In this document: one piece after another, positions 43,540 through 51,251 of the stretch
Numbering within the stretch: position 1 is the stretch's first letter
Layout: each line of letters begins with the position of its first letter
Assembly: GCA_021774695.1 (NCBI GenBank)
Contig: JAJFIU010000025.1
Span: 1-60,369 of the forward strand
Direction of reading: 5' to 3'
DNA length: 60,369 nt
From: Alphaproteobacteria bacterium
Lineage (GTDB): Bacteria; Pseudomonadota; Alphaproteobacteria; Sphingomonadales; Kordiimonadaceae
Position numbers and translations under genes: made by a program
Notes under the pieces: model-generated
What the model was told of the DNA's origin: nothing
Databases searched by the model: none
The model's input: only the letters and a program-made list of their open reading frames with translations

Positions 43540-45546
43540 TTACACCTCGCTTACTTTGTTGGGTGAAACTGCCTTTTGCAGCCGTTGTTGAAGCTTTTCT
43601 TTTTGCTCATCACTTATTGGCTGACCAGTTCCGCCCGGCGCACTATCTGGTTTGGTCTGCTGTTTGCCTTTGTCGCCATTTCCTGCACGCATCTTTAAAT
43701 CTGGCGCCTTGGCTTTCGTCTTATTGTTGGTTGCAGCGTTGGCGTTCGCCGCTTTTTGACCACCGGTCGAGTTGCCAGCAGCGGTTTGGGCGGCTTGGCC
43801 CGCATTCTTACCCGCTGCCTGATTTCCAGCTGTCTGATTTCCCGCTGCCTGTTTTCCCGCTGCCTGTTTTCCTGGGGCAGAAACGGCTTTAACGCCGCCT
43901 GACGACATAACTTTTTCCTTGAGGCCAAAATCTTTGATAATGCCCTCATTGATGATCATGACTTTTTCAACAAATCCAAGAACGCTGGGGCGCTGGCTAA
44001 TTACAATCGTGGTCATGCCAGCTTTTCTCGCTGTCAAAAGCGATTTATGCAATATCAGTTCACCACTATTATCAAGCGCCGCGTTGGGCTCATCCAAAAC
44101 CAGAACCGCTGGGTCACCATAAAATGCCCGTGCCAAACCGATCAGCTGGGCCTGCCCGCCTGACGGCATAAATTGGCCGCGTTTGATGAGCGTGTCATAG
44201 CCTTGCGGCAAACCCAGAATAATTTCGTGCACACCGGCGCGTTGGGCCGCCTCAACAGCCCATTCTTCGGGGTCATCCAGCCGCATCCTGGCAATATTTT
44301 CCCGAACTGTGGCTTCAAAAAATGTAACTTGCTGCGGCATATAACCAACGTGCAAGCCACGCGCGATTGGGTCCCAGGCATGTAAATCCTGACCATCCAG
44401 TATAATCTTACCGGCATTCGGCACCAAAAAACCTACCAGCAGTTTGGCAAAAGTGGATTTTCCTGCCCCTGACGGGCCGATAACCGCAACGCTATCACCG
44501 GCATCTATTTTGGCTGAAATACCGCGAATGATGGGCGGCATGCCAGGGCGCGGCACATAGGCAACACGCACAAACTCAAGTTTGCCTTTGGGTCGCGGTA
44601 ATTTAGTACGGTTTTCCGGCAGGGTCATTTCACCCAGACGGGCAAGCAGTCGGACGCGGGTATCGTAGGCACCGCGCAGCGCGCGCCACCCGCCAACAAT
44701 TTGTTCCACCGGCCCAAGCGCCCGGCCGCCAATAATAGCTGTCGCAAAAATAATACCTGCAGTGGCCTGGTCAAAAATTACCAGCATGGCACCGCCGCCG
44801 ATCATGGAAATCTGGATGATCTGCCGAATTGATTTCGACGAGGCACTAAACTTGGCAGTGATCCCAAAGCTGGAGATAAACCGTTGCAATTGGGTTCCGT
44901 GCTCTTTGCCCCAGCTGCGCACACTCTCACGGTAAAGGCCCTGTGCCCGAATATATTCCTGGGAATTAATCTGCATTTCCAGTGACTTGTGCGACGCGAT
45001 CAGCGCCTCGATATGTTCTTTGTTTAGCTGCGCCGTGGCCCTATCGCCCCAGATGCCCATGCCGAGCAAAACAAGCGCCCCGACCAAAACAAAAACACCC
45101 AACACCGGATGAATGAGAAAAATAAGTGTTAGAAATAACGGCAGCATCGGCAGGTCAAACAGCGCATAAAATGCTGGTGACGCGATTACCTGTCGAATAG
45201 AGCCCAAGTCCCGAACGGTTTGAGCAGCGGCATCCGACTGCCGGGACAGCTCACCAGCCAAAATCAGGCCAGCCATTTTTGATTCGAGCTCAAGGCCCGC
45301 CTTTGCCAGCAGCATTTGGCGCACATAATCAAACACGCCGTAGATAACCAAAATCATCAGGGCAAACAAAAACAACGCAACCAGTGTTTCAACACTGCGC
45401 GATGTGAGGATGCTGTCATAGACGGAAAACATGAAAACAGGCATCGCCAACAGGCAAACGCTGGCGAGAAAGCTGTAAAGCCCGGCAGAACGGAAGGTCT
45501 TAAACAGCTTACGTTCTTCTACTAAATAGTCTGTCAAAAGCGACAT
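43540..45546 (-). CDS. Type I secretion ABC permease/ATPase (PrtD-like) with repeat tail
   Basis: A 668-residue half-transporter. The membrane domain spans about 15-290 with six helices; there is no C39 peptidase domain, so it belongs to the PrtD-like class that exports RTX proteins. Walker A GPSGAGKSTFAKLL is near 352-365, the signature PSGGQAQLIGLARAF near 459 and Walker B AVLVLDEPNAALD near 475, so the ATPase is intact. Unusually, after about residue 565 there is a ~100-residue low-complexity tail with AGKQA/AGNQA repeats (AAGKQAAGKQAAGNQTAGNQ), then a Lys/Asn-rich stretch and a short helix. It follows the RTX gene beyond a terminator and starts the seven-gene run. Confidence 0.94.
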   Translation of the reverse strand: MSLLTDYLVEERKLFKTFRSAGLYSFLASVCLLAMPVFMFSVYDSILTSRSVETLVALFLFALMILVIYGVFDYVRQMLLAKAGLELESKMAGLILAGELSRQSDAAAQTVRDLGSIRQVIASPAFYALFDLPMLPLFLTLIFLIHPVLGVFVLVGALVLLGMGIWGDRATAQLNKEHIEALIASHKSLEMQINSQEYIRAQGLYRESVRSWGKEHGTQLQRFISSFGITAKFSASSKSIRQIIQISMIGGGAMLVIFDQATAGIIFATAIIGGRALGPVEQIVGGWRALRGAYDTRVRLLARLGEMTLPENRTKLPRPKGKLEFVRVAYVPRPGMPPIIRGISAKIDAGDSVAVIGPSGAGKSTFAKLLVGFLVPNAGKIILDGQDLHAWDPIARGLHVGYMPQQVTFFEATVRENIARMRLDDPEEWAVEAAQRAGVHEIILGLPQGYDTLIKRGQFMPSGGQAQLIGLARAFYGDPAVLVLDEPNAALDNSGELILHKSLLTARKAGMTTIVISQRPSVLGFVEKVMIINEGIIKDFGLKEKVMSSGGVKAVSAPGKQAAGKQAAGNQTAGNQAAGKNAGQAAQTAAGNSTGGQKAANANAATNNKTKAKAPDLKMRAGNGDKGKQQTKPDSAPGGTGQPISDEQKEKLQQRLQKAVSPNKVSEV
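43811..43870 (+). repeat. Four tandem 15-base repeats in the ATPase gene
   Basis: Units cccgctgcctgattt, ccagctgtctgattt, cccgctgcctgtttt and cccgctgcctgtttt follow one another, in frame with the gene on the other strand, and encode the AGKQA/AGNQA pentapeptides of the ATPase tail. The last two units are identical, which points to recent slippage-type expansion. Confidence 0.85.
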
Positions 45547-45754
45547 GCGCTATTTTCCCCAAAAACCACTCTTATTACAAGCCAATCCAGCGGCAAATGT
45601 GCGACGGGTATCGCAATCCAAAACTGACCTGCGACTGTTAGCATACCGCAGCGGGCGTGTCACGGCCCGTATTTCCCGAATTTCAGCTTGGTTGCAACGG
45701 CTTATGGCCGAAGGTGGAGGGCTGTGGCTGCCAAAAAATCGACGGGTCAGCGGA

Positions 45755-45785
45755 CAAAGAAAAAGGGAGGCCGAAGCCTCCCTTT
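45755..45785 (-). terminator. Intrinsic terminator after the RTX gene
   Basis: On the minus strand AAAGGGAGGC-TTCG-GCCTCCCTTT forms a perfect ten-base-pair stem with a stable UUCG-type loop (45762-45785), followed by TTCTTTG. It lies about 25 bases after the RTX stop codon and 200 bases before the secretion ATPase gene. Strong RTX transcription would mostly end here, leaving read-through or a separate promoter for the secretion genes. Confidence 0.85.
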
Positions 45786-45786
45786 C

Positions 45787-45800
45787 GAAATATATATTTC
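45787..45800. other. 14-base perfect palindrome
   Basis: GAAATATATATTTC is fully self-complementary and lies between the RTX stop codon and the terminator hairpin. It could be part of the 3' end structure of the RTX message or a protein site; its AT-rich core makes chance a fair explanation. Confidence 0.4.
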
Positions 45801-45810
45801 AAGCCGGTGA

Positions 45811-48420
45811 CTAGATGTCAGTTGCGAGATCAATAGTAGCTGTTGCCAGATCACCGAGAGTGACACCCTGCAAGAATACAGAGTTGCCGCCGCCCAAGTC
45901 AATCAACACACCAGCGTTTCCGCCTTGCGTGGTTTCGTCAGCAACATCAAAGATATTAGCGATCGCTAATGTCGAATCGATCTGAAGAGTATCTTCAGCC
46001 ACATCAAAGTCAGTGATCACGGTATTGCCGCTCAGCGTCGTAGACGTAAACTGGAACGTATCCGCGCCTGCTCCACCTGTCAGCATGTTGTTGCCGTCAC
46101 CGCCGTCGATAATGTCGATACCGTCGCCACCAGTGATTGTATCGTCACCAGCACCACCTTCAATATCGTCGTTACCAGTTCCGCCGTCGATCCAGTCATC
46201 ACCAGCTGTTGCGTTGATATCGTCGTTACCAGCGCCGCCAAGAAGCGTATCGTCAGAGTTACCAGTACCTGCATCGTTAATGGTGTCGTCACCATTACCG
46301 CCGTCGACATAGTCATCGTTGGCACCGCCGTCTAGAACGTCGTTACCGTCTTGACCAAATATCCGGTCATCGCCTTCACCGCCGACAACACCAGTGTCGT
46401 TACCATCGCCACCGCGAATAACGTCGTCACCGGTTCCGCCGTCAATTGAGACTTCATTGCCGGCACCACCGAAGATGGTATCGTTACCAGCACCACCAGT
46501 AAGGTCATCAACACCGTCACCACCGAAGAGGCTATCGTTGTTGTTGCCGCCATCGATAACATCGTCACCGCCGCCGCCAAACACAAGGTCATCGCCGTCG
46601 CCAGCAGTTACTGTGTCAATGCTGGTGTCAGCACCACCAAAGATAGTGTCGTTGCCGTCCTGACCAAAGAATGTATCAGCACCGGCACCACCACCAAGAA
46701 CATCACCAGCACCGCCGCCAAACAGGAAGTCAGTACCCGCACCGCCAAACAGTACATCAGCACCGTCAAGGGATGTATTGGCAACTTCACCAACTGCAGC
46801 CACCAAATCCGCGCCTGCATCTACCCACTCGGAACCAATCAGCGTGTCGTTTCCGTCACCACCGAACAGTGTATCGGAGCCAGTTGTTGCTGCCGCAGTT
46901 GAATCAGTACCAAATGCGTCAGTACCATCACCAACCAGCCTGTCATTGCCGTCAGAGCCGAATGCAATGTCGTTACCAGCATCACCAGACAAATTGTCGT
47001 TACCAGCGTCGTCAGCACCAGCGAAGAAAATATCATTTCCGTCGCCACCCTGCCCGGTATCGTCATCGTTACCGCCATTCAGTGTGTCGTTTCCGTCACC
47101 GCCAAGCATAACGTCGTTACCGTTACCGCCAAGCAAACGGTCATCACCGTCACCGCCGTTAAAGGTTTCTGCTATGGCATTAGCAGCAACTACACTACCA
47201 ACAAGGCGAACACCATCGTCTGTAGCCGTGAAAACATTATCAACCTCAGAGGTTGTCAAAGTCACTGTGATCGTCAGTTGGTTACCAGAATCGTCCTCAA
47301 CAACAACATCAACGGTTTCAGAGGTGGCCGCAGCTGTAAAGCCAAGCGACGCATCAGGTGTATATATCAGTTGAGTGATTGCAGCAGCATCGAGATCAAT
47401 AGTAGTCTCATCAACTTCGATTTCTGAACCACTTGTCAGGGTAACAGTATCACCGTCAGCAGCAATAGCCTCGCCGTTAACCGAAACAATTGTCCAGTCA
47501 TCGTTGCCCGCTGTACCTGAATCCGTACCTTCAAGCTCAGCAATCACTGCGCCATCATAAGTAAGAATTGCTTCATCAAGGTCAAGCGCTACTGTATTAG
47601 CACCTGTTGGATCCACCACATTGGCCGTTTGCGACCGGGTGAAGTCCTGCCCTGCAGTACTGGTAAGATCAAGCGTAACGTTGTCAAACTGAACAGTTTC
47701 AATGTTTGCCAGAGCATCGGAACCAGTATCAACAGTTGATGTTGCACCAGTGTCATCGCCAGCAAAATCACCAAGACCAACTTCACCGTCAATAATTACG
47801 GTATCATCATTGGCTCCACCGTCAATTTCGTCTGCACCGTCACCAGCAGTAATGGTATCGTCTCCATCACCTGTAGTAACAACGTTATTGAAAGCACCGC
47901 CTGTACCGATCGTCGCTGCTGCTACACCGGCATCACCAGTTGCAACAGTATCGGCGCCGTCGTTGGTTGTGATCGTATCGTTATTGGCACCACCGTCTAC
48001 ATTGTCGTCGCCGTCGCCGGTAGTAATAGTGTCATCACCGTTACCGCCAGTAGCAGTCGTAGCTTCTGTAGAGCTTGTTTCATTGTCTGTGATCGTGTCA
48101 TCACCGTCGCCGCCATTTAAAACGTCAACGCCAGCACCACCAGTAATAACATCATCGCCAGTTCCACCAGTGACTGTGTCATCACCATTAGCGCCTGCCA
48201 AAATATCTGCACCGTCGCCACCGTTGATGCTGTCATCACCGTTGCCGCCGTCTATATTATCAATGTTTGATGATACCCCAACGCCGTTACCACCGCGTAG
48301 TGTATCATTACCGTCGCCACCAGCTACAGTATCCTGGCCAGCGCCCGCAGCGATTAGATCGTCTGCGCCCGTGCCCTGAATGTTCTCTGCTGCTGATGTA
48401 CCAAAAATCTCGTTTGCCAT
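45811..48420 (-). CDS. RTX calcium-binding protein secreted by type I system
   Basis: An 869-residue acidic, Cys-free protein with no N-terminal signal. Residues ~10-215 and ~415-815 are stacked glycine-rich nonapeptides (GGDGNDTL, GGAGNDTIFGG and similar), the calcium-binding beta-roll of RTX proteins. Between them (about 230-400) lies a beta-sandwich-like insert with TYDGAVIAELEG, DDWTIVSVNGEAI and TVDVVVEDDSGNQLTITVTL, like cadherin/VCBS-type domains. The C-terminus (TVITDFDVAEDTLQIDS to TIDLATDI) fits a type I secretion signal. About a dozen N-x-S/T sequons are present, mostly N-D-T within the repeats. The ATG at 48420 follows AGGAGG closely, so expression may be high; the frame continues upstream to 48498 but that start is unlikely. 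No protease or lipase domain is seen, so a structural role (S-layer, matrix, adhesin) is likely. Confidence 0.93.
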   Translation of the reverse strand: MANEIFGTSAAENIQGTGADDLIAAGAGQDTVAGGDGNDTLRGGNGVGVSSNIDNIDGGNGDDSINGGDGADILAGANGDDTVTGGTGDDVITGGAGVDVLNGGDGDDTITDNETSSTEATTATGGNGDDTITTGDGDDNVDGGANNDTITTNDGADTVATGDAGVAAATIGTGGAFNNVVTTGDGDDTITAGDGADEIDGGANDDTVIIDGEVGLGDFAGDDTGATSTVDTGSDALANIETVQFDNVTLDLTSTAGQDFTRSQTANVVDPTGANTVALDLDEAILTYDGAVIAELEGTDSGTAGNDDWTIVSVNGEAIAADGDTVTLTSGSEIEVDETTIDLDAAAITQLIYTPDASLGFTAAATSETVDVVVEDDSGNQLTITVTLTTSEVDNVFTATDDGVRLVGSVVAANAIAETFNGGDGDDRLLGGNGNDVMLGGDGNDTLNGGNDDDTGQGGDGNDIFFAGADDAGNDNLSGDAGNDIAFGSDGNDRLVGDGTDAFGTDSTAAATTGSDTLFGGDGNDTLIGSEWVDAGADLVAAVGEVANTSLDGADVLFGGAGTDFLFGGGAGDVLGGGAGADTFFGQDGNDTIFGGADTSIDTVTAGDGDDLVFGGGGDDVIDGGNNNDSLFGGDGVDDLTGGAGNDTIFGGAGNEVSIDGGTGDDVIRGGDGNDTGVVGGEGDDRIFGQDGNDVLDGGANDDYVDGGNGDDTINDAGTGNSDDTLLGGAGNDDINATAGDDWIDGGTGNDDIEGGAGDDTITGGDGIDIIDGGDGNNMLTGGAGADTFQFTSTTLSGNTVITDFDVAEDTLQIDSTLAIANIFDVADETTQGGNAGVLIDLGGGNSVFLQGVTLGDLATATIDLATDI

Positions 48421-48495
48421 AGTATTTCCTCCTGAAAAGCAAACCTCAAGTCCTATATGAGGCACGAACGTGGGTCTTAATAGCCCCCATGGACA

Positions 48496-48515
48496 CACTC
48501 TCTAGCGAGAGAGTG
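48496..48515. promoter_or_regulatory. Inverted repeat in the RTX promoter (operator or 5' hairpin)
   Basis: CACTCTCT-agcg-AGAGAGTG is a perfect eight-base inverted repeat covering the spacer and -10 of the probable RTX promoter. The minus strand reads TTGGCACTC then GAGTG ten bases later, recalling the HrcA/CIRCE operator, although CIRCE has a nine-base gap and a longer right arm. A second inverted repeat, GGAAAT-aa-ATTTCC, lies upstream at 48562-48575. Either could bind a regulator. Confidence 0.45.
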
Positions 48516-48528
48516 CCAATCATGTCAA
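48499..48528 (-). promoter_or_regulatory. Probable RTX promoter
   Basis: On the minus strand an exact -35 TTGACA (48528-48523) is followed after 18 bases by a weak -10 TAGAGA (48504-48499). AT-rich sequence just upstream (48529-48560, with TTTTTATTATGC) could act as an UP element. The leader to the ATG would be about 70 bases. The -35 is convincing; the -10 is not. Confidence 0.4.
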
Positions 48529-48657
48529 CTGCATAATTGCATAATAAAAAGTTTCATACTCGGAAATAAATTTCCATCTTCGCCTCACTTACGCCGTAGA
48601 ACACCATCTTAACGTCCTGATTTCAATACTCAGTTTGCTTTGACGTGCATTCAATGG

Positions 48658-49884
48658 CTAAACATCCAACATTTGTGACCCGTTTGCAACACTTTGGATG
48701 AGCTTCCAGTATTTTGGCAGCAAATCCCTAGTGTCATAACTTGCCAGAATGGTCTGGCGCGCCTGATCACGCAGCGGTTGATAGTCAGCCTTATTGTCCA
48801 GAATGTGGCAAAGTTTTTCGATTTGGGCGTCGATATCGAAGAAATCAACCAGCAGGCCATTCTCACCGTCGGTGATCATTTCTTTCACCGGCTCGGTGTC
48901 TGAACCAAGAATCAGCGCGCCTGTGCTCATGGCCTCCATCAACGACCATGAGAGAACAAAGGGCACTGTTAAATACACATGTGCCGACGTTATCTGCATT
49001 AAGTCGCGAAAAACACGCAGCGGCACGAGCCCCGGCATATGCAGACGCGCCATATCAAAATCAAATTCGCTGAGCGCCCACTCTTTAAATGTTTTGCCGT
49101 CAGACCGGGTAGCACCGTATGCGGTCCGGTCATTGCCCAATACCACTACCTGCAAATTCGGCCTTAGCTTCTGCAATCTGGAAACCATCTCCATAAATTG
49201 CGGAAAACCACGGTAAGGCTCCATACCGCGCGCTACATATGTAATGACTTCATCGGCTTCGGTTAGGGTCACATCACCGATAGTTGCGGACGCTTTACGA
49301 TTCGGTGAGAAAAAGACTGTATCGACGCCGTCATGCAGCACGCTGATCCGGCTTTGAAATGCAGCGGGCAACCTGCTGTGCTGAAATTTAGTTGGGCTTT
49401 GGCCCCAATCCATCGACGCCATGTCTTGCAGGATCGGTGTATTTTTCATGCGGATGCGCAGCTGACCATTTGCGTCGTATGCATCTTCCTTCAGGAAATC
49501 GCCGTCAGAGTTTACGCTATGATAGTACCATTCAAAATAGGTTAGCAATTTGGCATCAGGAAACAGGTCTTTCATAAACAAGTTAGCCCCCCACCCCGAG
49601 TGGGCCATTATGATGTCCGGGCGAAAGCCTTTCTCCCGGGACGGCAACAGCGCCTTGTATGCAGCCTGCCCATTCAAAACGGCCCCCTCTGTGGCCACTA
49701 AAGAAGGGTGAATACTTTCTGAAGGTTCACGGTGCGGTGTGTAGTTCACCCGCTTCTCAGGAAACTGCTGCTTGTTACTCTCCAGCGTTGCGGCAAACAT
49801 CTTTACCTTTTTCTTTGGCGCAAGAAATTTGGTAATCCGGCGATATTGCCCTGGAAAATTATTGTGCATGAATAGTATTTTCAT
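48658..49884 (-). CDS. Glycosyltransferase family 4
   Basis: A 408-residue GT-B enzyme. It starts MKILFMHNNFPGQYRRITKF, the donor-independent GT4 opening, with IIMAHSGWGANLFMKDLFPD and LLTYFEWYYHS in the N-terminal half. The C-terminal half has VITYVARGMEPYRGFPQFME, LQVVVLGNDRTAYG, then TVPFVLSWSLMEAMSTGALI (the acidic nucleotide-sugar site) and EMITDGENGLLVDFFD. All usual motifs are present. It reads in the same direction as the RTX gene but ends 237 bases before it, and the RTX gene has its own promoter. Substrate unknown; a surface glycan is likely. Confidence 0.93.
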   Translation of the reverse strand: MKILFMHNNFPGQYRRITKFLAPKKKVKMFAATLESNKQQFPEKRVNYTPHREPSESIHPSLVATEGAVLNGQAAYKALLPSREKGFRPDIIMAHSGWGANLFMKDLFPDAKLLTYFEWYYHSVNSDGDFLKEDAYDANGQLRIRMKNTPILQDMASMDWGQSPTKFQHSRLPAAFQSRISVLHDGVDTVFFSPNRKASATIGDVTLTEADEVITYVARGMEPYRGFPQFMEMVSRLQKLRPNLQVVVLGNDRTAYGATRSDGKTFKEWALSEFDFDMARLHMPGLVPLRVFRDLMQITSAHVYLTVPFVLSWSLMEAMSTGALILGSDTEPVKEMITDGENGLLVDFFDIDAQIEKLCHILDNKADYQPLRDQARQTILASYDTRDLLPKYWKLIQSVANGSQMLDV

Positions 49885-49912
49885 CGAGATGCCCTGTTTG
49901 CTGCCCAGTGAT

Positions 49913-49936
49913 TACAATAGTGTTTACAATAGTGTT
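49913..49936 (+). repeat. Two tandem copies of a 12-base sequence
   Basis: TACAATAGTGTT occurs twice head to tail in the gap between the divergent GT4 and galE genes (49885-50182). The rest of that 298-base gap shows no gene and no clear promoter. The repeat could be a regulator site close to the GT4 start, or simple slippage. Confidence 0.5.
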
Positions 49937-50182
49937 TGCAGTTCAGTGAAGACCCAGTCCAAATGTTTCAAAGCTGTAGCAGCACCTAATCAATATTAAT
50001 GGGATTTGCAACGATCTTAATACAATGCAACGGTCCACCGTCGTAGCTGCCAGGCCTGCGGCGTAAAACGGTTGACAGCCTTCCTTCAGGGTCTAGGGTC
50101 ACAGAAATTTACCGCCGATACCGATTGTGTATCTGGTTATATATCTGGTGCAATGGCTTACTAAAATACCTTAGAGGAATTG

Positions 50183-51175
50183 ATGGCAAATATTCTGGTT
50201 GCAGGCGGGGCTGGTTTCATCGGGTCCCATACGCTTTTGGCGCTTGATACAGCGGGCCATTCACTGGTGACGCTGGATAACCTAAGTAACGGGCACCGCG
50301 ACAGCGTTACCATTGGCAAGCTGGTGGAAGGTGACCTTCATGACTCTGCGCTGCTGGACCGCGTGTTAACCGAAAATAAAATTGATGCCGTCATTCATTT
50401 CGCAGCCTTCATTGAGGCCGGTGAAAGTGTCGTGAACCCCATGGCATTCTATAAGAATAATGTGGCAGGCAGTTTGAATTTGATCAATGCGATGATTCGC
50501 AACAATGTGCGTACCATGGTATTTTCCTCAACCGCCGCGGTATACGGCCAAGAGGGCGGCGCAGCACTTTTATCCGAAACATTACCCAAGCTACCGATAA
50601 ATCCATATGGCCACAGCAAATGGATGGTGGAGTGCATGCTGCGTGACACCGCTGCGATAGGTAAACTAGATGCGATTGCGCTACGTTATTTTAATGCCGC
50701 TGGCAGCGACCCTGAAGGCCGGTTGGGTGAACGACATGATCCGGAGACCCATCTTATACCACTGATTCTGGATGCCGCGCGCGGCGCCCGCGCAGACATA
50801 AAGATTTTTGGCAGTGACTATGGCACGCCAGACGGCACCTGCATTCGCGATTATGTTCATGTATCTGACTTGGCAACAGCGCATGTATTGGCCGTCGATA
50901 GGCTATTAACCAGAGGCGGGGACGGCACCGGATTTTATGATGCAATGAATTTGGGCACAAGCAACGGCCATTCTGTGCGCCAAGTGATCGAAATGGCCAA
51001 ACACCTAACCGGCGTAGATTTTAAAGTTGTTGAACAAGCGCGTCGGGCCGGCGATCCAGCGTGCCTAGTGGCAGATGCAAGCAGAGCGCACACTGTGCTA
51101 GGATGGCAACCCCAGCGTTCAGACCTTAAAACCATGATTGAAGACACTTGGCGGTTTCGCCGCAATTTGACCTGA
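50183..51175 (+). CDS. galE: UDP-glucose 4-epimerase
   Basis: A 330-residue extended SDR interconverting UDP-glucose and UDP-galactose with bound NAD+. [20 protein letters not shown] is the cofactor loop, IHFAAFIEAGESV follows, FSSTAAVYG gives the catalytic Ser, NPYGHSKWMVECML gives YxxxK, and YFNAAGSDPEGRLGERH with DYGTPDGTCIRDYVHVSDLA are typical GalE motifs. Length is normal. The ATG at 50183 has GAGG five bases upstream; a TTG three bases earlier is less likely. It uses UDP-glucose made by GalU. Confidence 0.95.
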   Translation: MANILVAGGAGFIGSHTLLALDTAGHSLVTLDNLSNGHRDSVTIGKLVEGDLHDSALLDRVLTENKIDAVIHFAAFIEAGESVVNPMAFYKNNVAGSLNLINAMIRNNVRTMVFSSTAAVYGQEGGAALLSETLPKLPINPYGHSKWMVECMLRDTAAIGKLDAIALRYFNAAGSDPEGRLGERHDPETHLIPLILDAARGARADIKIFGSDYGTPDGTCIRDYVHVSDLATAHVLAVDRLLTRGGDGTGFYDAMNLGTSNGHSVRQVIEMAKHLTGVDFKVVEQARRAGDPACLVADASRAHTVLGWQPQRSDLKTMIEDTWRFRRNLT

Positions 51176-51251
51176 AACTGGTTTTGATCTGAAACTGTAT
51201 TTAGCCTAATAGTGAAGCGGGCGCGACAACACGACAAAGAGAACAAAACCA

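Noticed and set aside
45545-45814. An 89-codon open frame on the plus strand between the RTX and ATPase genes
   Set aside because: It overlaps the ATPase start and the terminator hairpin, has no ribosome site and no recognisable protein character.
46013-48379. Long plus-strand open frames rich in Pro, Ser and Val opposite the RTX gene
   Set aside because: They are mirror images of the repetitive glycine/aspartate codons and have no start signals.
46060-48390. Regularly spaced DNA repeats that could suggest a CRISPR array
   Set aside because: The period follows the 27-base coding of RTX nonapeptides and there are no unique spacers.
48496-48515. A true CIRCE element or a terminator in the RTX upstream region
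   Set aside because: The gap is ten bases, not nine, the right arm lacks the full GAGTGCTAA, and no T-run follows the stem.
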